Source: Actinospineispora eucalypti (lineage in GTDB: Bacteria; Actinomycetota; Actinomycetes; Mycobacteriales; Pseudonocardiaceae). From it: a DNA stretch of 64,000 nt. The translations under genes and the position numbers were made by a program. Positions 24,122-32,660 of the stretch are shown piece after piece (within the stretch, counting starts at the first letter, position 1; every line of letters begins with the position of its first letter). A model generated the notes under the pieces. The model saw nothing but the letters and a program-made list of their open reading frames with translations, had not been told where the DNA came from and made no database searches. The stretch covers positions 806,001 through 870,000 of the forward strand of contig JACHMT010000002.1 in NCBI GenBank assembly GCA_014208095.1. Direction: 5' to 3'.

Positions 24122-24982
24122 TCAGCCGCCGGGCGGCGTTTCGCGCTGTTGGAGGGCGAACAGGCTGGTGTAGCCGCCCGACCAGTCCGGCGGGACCAGG
24201 CAGGGCCGGGGGTCGTGCACCGCCCAGCGGGCCGGCTCACCCCGCACGATCTCGCCGGCGTGGCTGCTGTTCAGCGGGTTGGCCGTGTAGGTCATGGCGT
24301 TGGCCGCGCTGTAGATGTTGAGCAGCAGGGGCCGGCCGAGATCGGACTCGTTGCGGGCCGAGCAGTGCAGGGTGCGGCAGTTGTGCACGGTCACCGAGCC
24401 GGCCGGCCCCGGCAGGTAGACCGCCCGCTCGGCCGGCACGGTGGCCGCGTCGGGCTCGGACAGTGAGCCGGTCCAGGTGCCGTCCGCGTCGTACAGGTCG
24501 TACAGCGGCCCTTGGTGGCTGCCCGGGAGCACGCCCAGCGGGGCCTGCGCCATGGAGCAGTCGTAGAGATAGGTGCCGAAGGTGAGCGGCGTGTAGTTGG
24601 TGTGCGGCCAGTACTGGATGTCCTGGTGCCACTTGACCTCGGCGCCCCCGCGCGCCCACTTGAAGTTCAGCTTCGAGTGGTGGAACTTCACGTCCGGCCC
24701 GACCAGGTCGGCCGCGATGTCCGCCAGCAACGAGTCCCGGGCGTACGCCCAGTAGTCGGGGTGCTGGTCCACCGGGCTGGTCACCCGGCGCAGCCTGGGC
24801 TCCCCCTCGGTGTGGTTCGGTTCCAGGTCGAACACCGCGTCGGACGCGGTCAGCGACCGGCTGCGCTCGATCATCCGGTCGGTGGCCTCGCGCAGCCGGG
24901 TCAGCCAGTCCAGCGGGATGATCTCTTCCAGCAGCAGGTAGCCGTTGGCAAAGTAGAACTCCCGCTGCTCCTCGGTGAGCAT
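24122..24982 (-). CDS. phytanoyl-CoA dioxygenase (PhyH)-family Fe(II)/2-oxoglutarate oxygenase
   Basis: Protein of 286 residues. The iron triad is visible: HxD in VKWHQDIQYWPH and a distal His in VTVHNCRTLHCSARN, with an arginine (GRPLLLN) suited to 2-oxoglutarate. The family hydroxylates fatty acyl-CoAs, ectoine and natural-product intermediates. ATG 24982 has GGGGAGG 11 bases upstream. The divergent FCD-GntR regulator (25039) probably controls it from the 56-bp gap. Substrate unknown; no ectoine genes are nearby. Confidence 0.88.
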   Translation of the reverse strand: MLTEEQREFYFANGYLLLEEIIPLDWLTRLREATDRMIERSRSLTASDAVFDLEPNHTEGEPRLRRVTSPVDQHPDYWAYARDSLLADIAADLVGPDVKFHHSKLNFKWARGGAEVKWHQDIQYWPHTNYTPLTFGTYLYDCSMAQAPLGVLPGSHQGPLYDLYDADGTWTGSLSEPDAATVPAERAVYLPGPAGSVTVHNCRTLHCSARNESDLGRPLLLNIYSAANAMTYTANPLNSSHAGEIVRGEPARWAVHDPRPCLVPPDWSGGYTSLFALQQRETPPGG

Positions 24983-25038
24983 TGCGTCGTCGCCTCCCCT
25001 TGCCGACAACTCATATATCTCTTTGTAAGCTAGGTCAC

Positions 25039-25686
25039 GTGTTAGTTCATGACAACCCACCGACCCGCTCCCTGGCGGAGACGGCGTACCGGGAGATCCG
25101 GGACCTGCTGGTCACCGTGCGGATCCGGCCCGGGGCACCGCTCTCCGAGGAGCAGCTCACCCGGCAGTTGGGTATGGGGCGCACCCCCGTGCGCGAGGCC
25201 ATCAAGCGGCTGGAGGCGGAGCGCCTGGTGGTCGTCTATCCGCGCCGGGGCATGTTCGCCACCGAGATCCACCTGTCCGACCTGGAGCTGCTCACCGCCG
25301 TTCGCGCCCCGCTCGAGGGCGAGGCCGCGTTCCACGCCGCCCGCCGGCTGTTCCGCGCCGACCGGGAGCGGCTGCGGGCGCTGCGCGACGAGGCCGGGCA
25401 CTGCGCCGCCGGCGCGGCGGCGGAGATCGACCTGGACAGCCGGGTGCACCGGGCGATCTACGACGCGGCGCACAACCCGTACCTGGCGGCCACCCTTGAG
25501 CAGTACTACAACCTGATCCTGCGCATCTGGCACTTCGGCCTGGACCGGCTGCCCGAGGTGACCAGCCACATCGCCGAACTGGTGCCGCTGCTGGACGCCG
25601 TGCTCGCCGGCGCGGCCGACCAGGCTCGCGCGCTGGCCGTCGAGCACGTCGTCAGCTTCCAGCGGGAGGTCTCCGCCGCCCTGTGA
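25039..25686 (+). CDS. GntR-family regulator, FadR/FCD subfamily
   Basis: Protein of 215 residues: winged HTH (EEQLTRQLGMGRTPVREAIKRLEAERLV, residues about 37-65) followed by an all-helical FCD ligand domain whose metal-site histidines are suggested by RVHRAIYDAAHN and the later SHIAEL. FCD regulators respond to organic acids. GTG 25039 follows TAAGCT by seven bases, suggesting a leaderless mRNA. Its divergent neighbour, the PhyH oxygenase, is the obvious target. Confidence 0.87.
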   Translation: MLVHDNPPTRSLAETAYREIRDLLVTVRIRPGAPLSEEQLTRQLGMGRTPVREAIKRLEAERLVVVYPRRGMFATEIHLSDLELLTAVRAPLEGEAAFHAARRLFRADRERLRALRDEAGHCAAGAAAEIDLDSRVHRAIYDAAHNPYLAATLEQYYNLILRIWHFGLDRLPEVTSHIAELVPLLDAVLAGAADQARALAVEHVVSFQREVSAAL

Positions 25687-25687
25687 G

Positions 25688-26629
25688 TCAGCTGGCCACC
25701 AGCCGCGCGCGGTGTTCCTTCGGGCTGATCCCGCGCACCCGCTTGAACGCGGCGCTCAGCGCGAACGCGCTGCCGTAGCCCACCCGCCGGGCCACCGCCT
25801 CCAGGGTGGCCTCCGGTTCGGCCAGCAGGTCGGCGGCCAGTGCCAGCCGCCAGCCGGTGAGGAAGGCCATCGGCGGTTCGCCGACCTGCTCGGCGAACCG
25901 CCGGGCCAGCGCGGCCCGGGACACCCCGGTCGCCGTGGCCAGCTCGGCCACGGTCCACGGGTGCGCCGGGTTGTGGTGCAGCAGGTGCAGCGCCGGGCCG
26001 ACCACCGGATCGTCGTAGGCCCGGTACCAGGCCGGCGCCGCCGAGCCGTGCCGGGCGAACCAGGTCCGCAGCGCGGAGATCACCAACAGGTCCAGCAGCC
26101 GGTCCAGCACCACCTCCTGGCCGGGTTCCGCCTTGCCGATCTCGTCGGCCAGCATCCCGACCAGCGGGCTCTCCCAGGCATCGGCCGGCAGCACCAGCAC
26201 CGCCGGCAGTGCCCGCAGCAGGCGCTGGCTCACCTCTCCGTCCAGCTGGTAAGTGCCGACCAGCATCATCGACTCGCCGTTCGGGTTGTTGCCCCAGCCG
26301 CGGATGCCCAGGTGCATCGCCTCGGCCAGGGACACCCCGCTCAGGGTGGTGCAGTGTCCGCCCGGATGGATCACCGCCTGGGGCGGCGTGCCGGGCCGGT
26401 CGGTCACCGTGTAGGGGTCCGGCCCCCGGTTGATCACGATGTCCCCCGGCCCCAACCGGACCGCGTCACCATCGTCCGGCACCACCCAGGCATGCCCGCG
26501 CACGAGCGCGGTCAGGCACAGCGGCGCGCGGTCCTCGATGCGCAGCGACCACGGCGGGTCGAGCACGCAGCGCATCAGGAAGGCGCCCTTCGCGCGGGGT
26601 CCGTCGAGCAGGCCGGCCAAGGCGTCCAT
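25688..26629 (-). CDS. AraC-family regulator with cupin sensor domain
   Basis: Protein of 313 residues: cupin_6-type N-terminal half (LCLTALVRGHAWVVPDDGDAVRLGPGDIVI) and two C-terminal AraC HTH motifs (TVAELATATGVSRAALARRFAEQVG and LEAVARRVGYGSAFALSAAFKRVRG). ATG 26629 follows TACCCT by seven bases and a GAGGT sequence by one. The divergent NmrA-like reductase gene starts 82 bp away and is the likely target, as this arrangement is common in actinobacteria. Confidence 0.88.
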   Translation of the reverse strand: MDALAGLLDGPRAKGAFLMRCVLDPPWSLRIEDRAPLCLTALVRGHAWVVPDDGDAVRLGPGDIVINRGPDPYTVTDRPGTPPQAVIHPGGHCTTLSGVSLAEAMHLGIRGWGNNPNGESMMLVGTYQLDGEVSQRLLRALPAVLVLPADAWESPLVGMLADEIGKAEPGQEVVLDRLLDLLVISALRTWFARHGSAAPAWYRAYDDPVVGPALHLLHHNPAHPWTVAELATATGVSRAALARRFAEQVGEPPMAFLTGWRLALAADLLAEPEATLEAVARRVGYGSAFALSAAFKRVRGISPKEHRARLVAS

Positions 26630-26711
26630 ACCTCGCAGGGTAGACGCAGAAACATGTATCTGGGTAGCTCAACCATGTTCCGTCTCGCCTCCGGCCGGTT
26701 CACTAGTGCAC

Positions 26712-27545
26712 ATGACGACGAACCCGCAAAACCTCATCCTCGTAACCGGCGCCACCGGCACCACCGGCCGCCGGGTGGCCGAGCGCCTGGCCGCGCGCGG
26801 CGTGCCCACCCGGAGCGGCTCGCGCAACGGCCGGCCGCCGTTCGACTGGGCCGACGAAAGCACCTGGCCCGCCGTGCTGGACGGGGTCACGGCCGCCTAC
26901 CTGGTCTACTACCCCGACATCGTCGCGCCGGGCGCGGTGGAGACGGTCGAGCGGTTCGCCCGGCTGGCCGTGCGGAGCGGCTGCCGCCGGCTGGTGCTGC
27001 TCTCCGGCCGGGGCGAGGAGGCCGCGCAGCGCGCCGAACAGGTGGTGATGGACTCCGGGGCCGAATGGACCATCGTGCGTTCCGCGTTCTTCGCGCAGAA
27101 TTTCAGCGAGAAGGGCTTCGAAGACTTCATTCGGGCCGGAGTGGTCGCATTGCCGGCCCCCGAGGTGGGAGAGCCGTTCGTGGACGCCGACGATATCGCC
27201 GACGTGGTCACCGCCGCGCTCACCGAGGACGGCCACACCGGCCAGCTCTACGAGGTCACCGGGCCACGCCTGATGACCTTCGCGGAGGCCACCGCCGAGA
27301 TCGGCGCGGCCACGGGCCGGGACCTGGAGTACCACCGGATCACCGAGGCCGAGTTCATCGCCGGCCTGGTCGCCCAGGGCATCCCGGAGGAGACCGCCAC
27401 GGTGTTCGCGGAGATCTTCGGCACGGTGTTGGACGGCCGCAACGCCTACCTCACCAACGGCGTGGAGCGCGCCCTCGGCCGCCCCCCGCGCGACTTCACC
27501 GAGTACGCCCGAGACGCCGCCGCCACCGGCGTGTGGCACGCGTAG
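26712..27545 (+). CDS. NmrA/NAD(P)-binding atypical SDR
   Basis: Protein of 277 residues with the atypical SDR glycine motif VTGATGTTGRRVAERL (residues about 10-25) and no YxxxK active site. NmrA-like proteins bind NAD(P) and act as redox sensors or azoreductase/quinone-reductase relatives. ATG 26712 lies next to the 8-bp palindrome CACTAGTG (26701-26708). It probably forms an operon with the DUF1772 gene 68 bp downstream, both under the divergent AraC regulator. Confidence 0.85.
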   Translation: MTTNPQNLILVTGATGTTGRRVAERLAARGVPTRSGSRNGRPPFDWADESTWPAVLDGVTAAYLVYYPDIVAPGAVETVERFARLAVRSGCRRLVLLSGRGEEAAQRAEQVVMDSGAEWTIVRSAFFAQNFSEKGFEDFIRAGVVALPAPEVGEPFVDADDIADVVTAALTEDGHTGQLYEVTGPRLMTFAEATAEIGAATGRDLEYHRITEAEFIAGLVAQGIPEETATVFAEIFGTVLDGRNAYLTNGVERALGRPPRDFTEYARDAAATGVWHA

Positions 27546-27565
27546 CGCCGAAGGCGCCGAACCGA

Positions 27566-27589
27566 GCACGCGCCCAGTTAGGCGCGTGC
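27566..27589 (+). promoter_or_regulatory. intercistronic hairpin
   Basis: GCACGCGCC (27566-27574) and GGCGCGTGC (27581-27589) form a perfect 9-bp stem with a 6-base loop between the NmrA-like and DUF1772 genes. It could be a partial terminator or an mRNA-stabilising element that sets their expression ratio. Confidence 0.55.
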
Positions 27590-27613
27590 GGGACAAAAGA
27601 GGGGAACGGATCA

Positions 27614-28114
27614 ATGATCAACGTACTGAGCTGTATCGCGCTGGTACTCGCCACGCTGGCCGCCGGGCTGCTGGCGGGCCTGTTCTACTCGTTCTCCGTC
27701 TCCGTGATGCCCGGCCTGGCCAGGTCGGAGGACCGCACGTTCGTACAGACCATGCAGCAGATCAACATCGCGATCATCAACCCGCTGTTCTTCTTCAGCT
27801 TCATGGGCACACCGGTGCTGGTGGGCCTGGCCGCCGTGCTGCACCTCGGGTCGGACCGCCGGCCGGTCCTGGTCCCGCTCCTGCTCGCCTTCGTCGCCGC
27901 GCTGGGCACGCTGATCATCACCATGGCGCTGAACGTTCCGCTCAACAACGCCCTGGACCGCGCCGGCCACGATCTGGACCGGATCTCCGACCTGGCCGGT
28001 GTGCGCAAGCGGTTCGAGGGCCCGTGGGTGCGCTGGAACCACATCCGCACGGTCACCTCCACCGCCGCCCTCGCCTTCATGGCCTGGGCGCTGGTGGAGT
28101 ACGGCCAGCTCTAA
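27614..28114 (+). CDS. DUF1772 (anthrone-oxygenase-like) membrane protein
   Basis: Protein of 166 residues with four predicted membrane spans: 4-28, about 56-78, 87-110 and the C-terminal end. Matches the DUF1772 family, distantly related to fungal anthrone oxygenases; conserved features include FNVPLN-like ALNVPLNNAL and WVRWNHIRT. GAGGGGA precedes ATG 27614. Downstream of the NmrA-like gene on the same strand. The stop overlaps the stop of the convergent hypothetical gene by four bases. Role uncertain. Confidence 0.8.
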   Translation: MINVLSCIALVLATLAAGLLAGLFYSFSVSVMPGLARSEDRTFVQTMQQINIAIINPLFFFSFMGTPVLVGLAAVLHLGSDRRPVLVPLLLAFVAALGTLIITMALNVPLNNALDRAGHDLDRISDLAGVRKRFEGPWVRWNHIRTVTSTAALAFMAWALVEYGQL

Positions 28115-28791
28115 AGGGCGTGCTTGATCATGTGGATCAACCGGCCCGAGGTGGACTCCGGCTCCGAGTGGTGCGTGGCGTGCGACCGGTCGCACGCCAC
28201 GTTCCGCACCTGCGGGACGTCCGCGGCGGGCGAGGCGGCGTACAGCACCGCCGCCCCCACCATCGACGCCGCCACCACCGGCCGCTGGCCGAGCACCCGC
28301 ACCGCGCCGCCGACCAGGGAACCCACCCGGGGCGACCAGCCGCCCGCCGAGGCGCCGAGGCGCACACCGCCCGCCGGCACGGTTCCGCCCGTGACCGCCG
28401 CGTCCAGCTCTTCCCCGAACCAAGCGAAGATCGTCCGGGCCACGGCCACCTCGGGGGTGTCGGCCGGGCGCAGCTCGGCCACCGCCTCGCGGGCCAGGTC
28501 CTCCACCAGGGTGGCCAGCTCGACCCGGCCCGGGTCGCCCCGGCGCACCCTCATCAGTTCGTTGACCACCTCGATGGTCCAGCGGGCCACGGCGATGTCC
28601 GCCGGGTCCAGCTCGCCCTCGGGCCGGCCCAGCGCGTCGGCGATCCGGCCCACCGAGGCCAGCGCCCGCCCGTCGGCCAACGGCGGCGGCAGAGGAAGCT
28701 TCTCACCGTCGCGGCCCAGCTCGGCCTCCTCGGCCGCCAACTCGGCCAACAGCCGCCGCACCGCGCGCAGCGCCACCGACGTCTCCGGCAT
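28111..28791 (-). CDS. hypothetical protein
   Basis: Protein of 226 residues that I do not recognise. The first 130 residues look mainly helical and charged (VALRAVRRLLAELAAEEAEL), then a Gly-rich, weakly hydrophobic region (VGSLVGGAVRVL and PVVAASMVGAAVLYAASP) that could be one membrane segment. GTTGACATG 28791 with GGGAG upstream was chosen; GTG 28803 would add four residues. It is divergent from the SixA-type gene. No function assigned. Confidence 0.65.
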   Translation of the reverse strand: MPETSVALRAVRRLLAELAAEEAELGRDGEKLPLPPPLADGRALASVGRIADALGRPEGELDPADIAVARWTIEVVNELMRVRRGDPGRVELATLVEDLAREAVAELRPADTPEVAVARTIFAWFGEELDAAVTGGTVPAGGVRLGASAGGWSPRVGSLVGGAVRVLGQRPVVAASMVGAAVLYAASPAADVPQVRNVACDRSHATHHSEPESTSGRLIHMIKHAL

Positions 28792-28913
28792 GTCAACTCC
28801 CACCTCTGCCCCCGCTCCCGTATAGCAATACGCGAGCGCCTACCCAACTGTTTCCACTCGGTCGAGGTTCACAGCAAACGCACAGTTTGTCGCCGGGGGC
28901 GCAGAATGGGCGC

Positions 28914-29393
28914 ATGCGCCGCCGGTTGATCCTTCTGCGTCACGCCAAGTCGGACTGGACGCACCAGCTCCCCGACCACGACCGCCCGCTGGCCGGGCGC
29001 GGCCGGCGGGAGGCGCCCCTGGCCGGCCGGTGGCTGAGCACCCACACGCCGGACATCGACCTGGTGGTCTGCTCCACCGCCGAGCGCGCCCAGCGCACCT
29101 GGCGGCTGGTCGCCAAGGAGCTGGCCGCGCCGCCCGAGGTGCGGCTGGAGGAGCACCTGTACGGCGCCTCGGTCGCCGACCTGCTGAAGGTGGCGCGAGC
29201 GCTCCCGGACGAGGCGGGCACGGCGCTGTTCGTGGGGCACAACCCCGGCCTGGAGGAGTTCGTGGTCGAGTTGACCCGCATCTACTACCCGATGAAGACC
29301 TCCTCCATCGCGGTGATCTCCTGGGCCGGTGGCTGGACCGACGCCGCACCCGGCGAGGCCCTGCTCGACGCGGTGGAGACGCCCCGGCCGTGA
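28914..29393 (+). CDS. SixA-type histidine phosphatase
   Basis: Protein of 159 residues of the histidine-phosphatase branch SixA. The catalytic RH motif is in ILLRHAKSDW (His9 or so), the second His in LFVGHNPGLEEF. SixA removes phosphate from phosphohistidine in phosphorelay proteins. ATG 28914 begins directly before the first strand. The stop overlaps the XRE-cupin gene (GTGA), so the two are translationally coupled and may act in one pathway. Confidence 0.85.
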   Translation: MRRRLILLRHAKSDWTHQLPDHDRPLAGRGRREAPLAGRWLSTHTPDIDLVVCSTAERAQRTWRLVAKELAAPPEVRLEEHLYGASVADLLKVARALPDEAGTALFVGHNPGLEEFVVELTRIYYPMKTSSIAVISWAGGWTDAAPGEALLDAVETPRP

Positions 29394-29983
29394 GCCCGCG
29401 CAACATGTACGACCCCGCCGTCGCCGGCGCCCTGGAACGGGTCGGGCCGAGGCTCAAGCGCCTGCGCACCCAGCGCAACATGACGCTCGCCGAGCTCGCC
29501 GACGCCACCGGCATCTCCAAGAGCACGCTGTCCCGCCTCGAGTCCGGCGGCCGCAAGCCCAGCCTGGAACTGTTGCTGCCGATCGCGCTGGCCCACCAGG
29601 TACCACTGGACGACCTGATCGGCACGCTGCGAGTGAGCGACCCCCGGGTGCACACCAACGTGCGCGACGTGGACGGCCGGACGGTGCTGCCGCTGACCCG
29701 CCAGCCCGGGCCGCTGCAGGCCTACAAGATGGTCATCCCGGCCAGCCAGTGTCACCCGGAGCCGCGCACGCACGGCGGCTACGAGTGGTTCTACGTGCTG
29801 TCCGGCCGGGTCCGCCTGGTGCTGGCCGACCACGACCTGACCATGGGTCCGGGCGAGGTGGCCGAGTTCGACACCCGCCTGCCGCACTGGTTCGGCAGCA
29901 CGGGCCAGGGCCCGGTCGAGCTGCTGAGCCTGTTCAGCCCGGAAGGCCAGCGCATGCACGTACGCGCCAAACCACGCCGCTGA
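29390..29983 (+). CDS. XRE-cupin transcriptional regulator
   Basis: Protein of 197 residues. N-terminal Cro/C1 HTH (MTLAELADATGISKSTLSRLESGGRKPSLE, residues about 26-55) and C-terminal cupin barrel with metal-type residues in GGYEWFYVLSGRVRLVL. Such regulators sense small amines or acids. GTG 29390 overlaps the phosphatase stop; ATG 29405 is an alternative. It could bind the paired palindromes directly downstream at 29992-30043, but this is a guess. Confidence 0.85.
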   Translation: MSPRNMYDPAVAGALERVGPRLKRLRTQRNMTLAELADATGISKSTLSRLESGGRKPSLELLLPIALAHQVPLDDLIGTLRVSDPRVHTNVRDVDGRTVLPLTRQPGPLQAYKMVIPASQCHPEPRTHGGYEWFYVLSGRVRLVLADHDLTMGPGEVAEFDTRLPHWFGSTGQGPVELLSLFSPEGQRMHVRAKPRR

Positions 29984-29991
29984 GCGAATTT

Positions 29992-30043
29992 GTCGAGACC
30001 ATTCGTCTTGACATGACTTCCTACCGAGACTTAGCGTCTCGAC
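29992..30043 (+). promoter_or_regulatory. promoter with twin palindromic operators upstream of the PPOX gene
   Basis: TTGACA (30008-30013), an 18-bp spacer and TAGCGT (30032-30037) stand six bases before ATG 30044. Two copies of a 21-bp dyad, consensus GTCGAGAC-N5-GTCTCGAC, cover them: 29992-30012 overlaps the -35 and 30023-30043 the -10. Their centres are 31 bp apart, three helical turns. This geometry fits cooperative repression. The binding regulator is not identified. Confidence 0.65.
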
Positions 30044-31009
30044 ATGGGCGAAGGACACGGGGACTGGCCGGACGAGGTCGATCGGGTGCTGGACGGTGAC
30101 CTCGCGGTCATGTTGGCCGACGTCACGCCGGCGAACGGCGTGGTCCTCACCCCGCTGACCAACTTCGCGCTGCGCGACCGGGCGGCCGGCACGGTGACCG
30201 TGCTCAGCTCCCTCGGCGCCTGGCGCAAGCTGCGCCGGCTGCGCCGCGAGCCCCGGGTGGCGCTGGTCTTCCACACCCGCCGGCACGGCTACGCGACCGG
30301 CTCGGAGTACGTGCTGGTCCAGGGGCGCGCGTCGTTCCGGGCCACCCCGGACCGGGCCTGGCTGGAAGCCATCGAGCCCAACTGGACGCGCTTCATGGGA
30401 CCCCGGGACACCGGCCTGCCCTGGGGCTGGTGGCTGGACGCGTACCAGTGGCAGCGCATCGGCGTGCACATCGCGGTGCACCGGGTGGTGAGCTGGCCGG
30501 ACCTGGAGTGCCGGGGCACGCCGCGGGTGCACGGCGCCCCACTGCCGGAGGTGCCCCCGGACGGCCAGCCGGCCCCGGCGAAGGGCACCTCCTCGCGGGT
30601 GGACCCGGCGCGAGTCGCCGAGCGGGTGAACCGGCTGCCCGACACCTTGCTCGGCTGGGCGGACACGGACGGCTTCCCTTTCGTGGTACCGGTCTCCGGC
30701 GCTCAACCGGACGGGGGCGAGGTCGGGCTGACCGTGCCACCCGGCCTGGTGCCGCCCGGTGCCCGTCGGGCCGGGCTCACCGCGCACTGGTTCAGCGAGC
30801 GGGTACTCGGCCAGGAGCAGCGCGGACACACCGGGTGGCTGACCGCGAACACCCAGGACGTGCGGTACGCGCCGCACACCGCGACGGGTTACCGGCTGCC
30901 GCCGTCGCGCACGCTCTACCGGCTGGTGGTCGGCGGGATGACCCGCCGCGGCCTGCGCGCGCCCGCCGCGCGGGTTTCGCCTGACCAGGGCGATATCATG
31001 CGCCGGTGA
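30044..31009 (+). CDS. pyridoxamine 5'-phosphate oxidase-like (split-barrel flavin) protein
   Basis: Protein of 321 residues of the PPOX/FMN-binding split-barrel superfamily: the strand pattern GTVTVLSSLGAWRKLRRLRREPRVALVFHT is typical, with a second repeat of the fold possible in the C-terminal half (ADTDGFPFVVPVSGAQ). Family members bind FMN, F420 or haem. ATG 30044 lacks a ribosome site and seems leaderless. The stop overlaps the PaaX-like gene (GTGA), tying this protein to the regulator and perhaps to the aromatic catabolic genes beyond. Confidence 0.75.
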   Translation: MGEGHGDWPDEVDRVLDGDLAVMLADVTPANGVVLTPLTNFALRDRAAGTVTVLSSLGAWRKLRRLRREPRVALVFHTRRHGYATGSEYVLVQGRASFRATPDRAWLEAIEPNWTRFMGPRDTGLPWGWWLDAYQWQRIGVHIAVHRVVSWPDLECRGTPRVHGAPLPEVPPDGQPAPAKGTSSRVDPARVAERVNRLPDTLLGWADTDGFPFVVPVSGAQPDGGEVGLTVPPGLVPPGARRAGLTAHWFSERVLGQEQRGHTGWLTANTQDVRYAPHTATGYRLPPSRTLYRLVVGGMTRRGLRAPAARVSPDQGDIMRR

Positions 31010-31848
31010 CGACGCTCACCGAAACGACCCGAGCAGGCGCGAAGCCCCGTGCGCTCATCGTCACCATCTACGGGCTCTACGCGCGCGAGGTGGGCGGGTG
31101 GATCGGCGTGGCCGCGCTGATCAGGATGATGGCCGCGCTGGACGTGGACGAGTCCTCGGTGCGCTCGGCCATCTCCCGGCTCAAGCGCCGGGAGCTGCTG
31201 GCGCCGCGCCGGGTGGGCGGCGCCGCCGGCTACGAGCTGTCCGACCAGGCCAGGGAGATCCTGGACGAGGGTGACCGGCGGATCTTCGGCCGGCAGCGGG
31301 CCAGCCTCTCCGACGGCTGGCTGCTGGCGGTGTTCACCATTCCGGAGGCCGAGCGGCAGAAGCGGCACGTGCTGCGTTCCCGGCTGAGCTGGCTGGGCTT
31401 CGGCACCGCGACCCCCGGGGTGTGGATCGCGCCGCGCAACCTCTTCGACGAGACCGAGGACGTGCTGCGGCGCTCCCAGCTCGCCGACTACGTGCACGTC
31501 TTCCACGCCGACTACCTGGCCTTCGGCGACGTGGCCGAACACGTGCCGAAGTGGTGGGACCTGGACGGCCTGCGCGCGCTGTACGGCGAGTTCCTGGACA
31601 CCTTCGGCCCGGTACTGACCCGCTGGCGGCGGCGCCGGACCCCGGATGACGCGGCGGCGTTCGCCGACTACGCGCGGGGCCTCACCGCGTGGCGCCGGCT
31701 GCCCTTCCTGGACCCCGGGCTACCCCCGGAGCTGCTCCCGCGCGACTGGCCCGGGGTACGCGCGGCCGAGCTGTTCGAGGAGCTCCGGGAGCGGCTGGCC
31801 GAGCCGGCGCACCGCTATGCCAGCGCGGTGATCGCCCCTCAGCGGTAG
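31006..31848 (+). CDS. PaaX-family transcriptional regulator
   Basis: Protein of 280 residues matching PaaX: N-terminal winged HTH (PRALIVTIYGLYAREVGGWIGVAALIRMMAALDVDESSVRSAISRLKRRELL), central and C-terminal PaaX domains (GWLLAVFTIPEAERQKRHVLRSRLSWLGFGTATPGVWIAPRN). PaaX represses phenylacetate genes until the CoA thioester binds. Here the downstream genes predict 2-aminobenzoyl-CoA metabolism, so an aryl-CoA effector is plausible. Coupled to the PPOX gene by a GTGA overlap; its 3' end overlaps that of the convergent hydrolase by 10 bases. Confidence 0.88.
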   Translation: MTTLTETTRAGAKPRALIVTIYGLYAREVGGWIGVAALIRMMAALDVDESSVRSAISRLKRRELLAPRRVGGAAGYELSDQAREILDEGDRRIFGRQRASLSDGWLLAVFTIPEAERQKRHVLRSRLSWLGFGTATPGVWIAPRNLFDETEDVLRRSQLADYVHVFHADYLAFGDVAEHVPKWWDLDGLRALYGEFLDTFGPVLTRWRRRRTPDDAAAFADYARGLTAWRRLPFLDPGLPPELLPRDWPGVRAAELFEELRERLAEPAHRYASAVIAPQR

Positions 31849-32639
31849 GGCGCGAAGTCCGGCGAGCGCTTCTGCGCGAACGCGTTGGCACCCTCGGCGG
31901 CCTCCTCGGTGTGCACGAACAGGTCGAGCCCGTCGAACGCCACCCGGGACAGCCCGGCGATCTGCTCGCTGTCCGCGTTGAAGGCGTGCTTGAGGAACTT
32001 GAGCGCGGTCGGCGGGTAGGCGGACATGGTGCGCGCCCACTCCCGGGCCTTGTCCAGCAGCCGCTCGGCCGGGACGACCTCGTTCACCAGGCCCCAGCGC
32101 TCGGCGGTCGCCGCGTCGTACTGCTCCAGCAGGAACCAGATCTGCCGGGCCCGCTTCTCCCCCACCACCCGGGCCAGGTAGGCGGCGCCGAAGCCGGCGT
32201 CGAACGAGCCGACCCGGGGCCCGGACTGGCCGAACCGGGCGTGCTCGGCGGCCACCGTCAGGTCGCACAGCACGTGCAGCACGTGCCCGCCGCCGATGGC
32301 GACGCCGTTCACCGCCGCGATCACCGGCTTGGGGATGTCCCTGATCATCTGGTGCAGCCGCTCGATCTCGAACAGGCCCCACTCGGTCTCGCCGTAGGAG
32401 CCGGTCTCCGCCCGCTCCTTCACGTCCCCGCCGGCGCAGAACGCCCGGTTTCCCGCGCCGGTGAGGATCACGGCGGCCACCCGCCGGTCCACCCAGGCGT
32501 GCTTGAACGCGGACAGCAGCTCGTCGACCGTGCGCCCCCGGAACGAGTTCATCCGGTCCGGCCGGTTGATGGTGATGGTGGCACAGGCGTCATCGGACAC
32601 CTCATAGGTCACATCGGTGAACTCGCCGGGCTTGATCAT
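31839..32639 (-). CDS. enoyl-CoA hydratase/MenB-BadI-like CoA-thioester hydrolase
   Basis: Crotonase-fold protein of 266 residues. The oxyanion-hole segments are AFCAGGDVKERAE and NGVAIGGGHVLHVLCDLTVAAEHARFGQ; the stretch GSFDAGFGAAYLARVVGEKRARQIWFL closely resembles MenB and BadI, enzymes that form or cleave rings in CoA esters. BadI opens 2-ketocyclohexanecarboxyl-CoA, the type of step needed after dearomatisation of 2-aminobenzoyl-CoA. ATG 32639 has AAGGGTAGG upstream. Divergent from the SDR-led operon across a 59-bp gap with a perfect palindrome. Ring cleavage is inference. Confidence 0.85.
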   Translation of the reverse strand: MIKPGEFTDVTYEVSDDACATITINRPDRMNSFRGRTVDELLSAFKHAWVDRRVAAVILTGAGNRAFCAGGDVKERAETGSYGETEWGLFEIERLHQMIRDIPKPVIAAVNGVAIGGGHVLHVLCDLTVAAEHARFGQSGPRVGSFDAGFGAAYLARVVGEKRARQIWFLLEQYDAATAERWGLVNEVVPAERLLDKAREWARTMSAYPPTALKFLKHAFNADSEQIAGLSRVAFDGLDLFVHTEEAAEGANAFAQKRSPDFAPYR

Positions 32640-32660
32640 TGCCTACCCTTCATGTCGATC

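Noticed and set aside
25712..26711. Plus-strand frame opposite the AraC gene, running into the NmrA-like and DUF1772 genes
   Set aside because: Shadow of the AraC gene; only the final part, starting at ATG 27614, is a real membrane protein.
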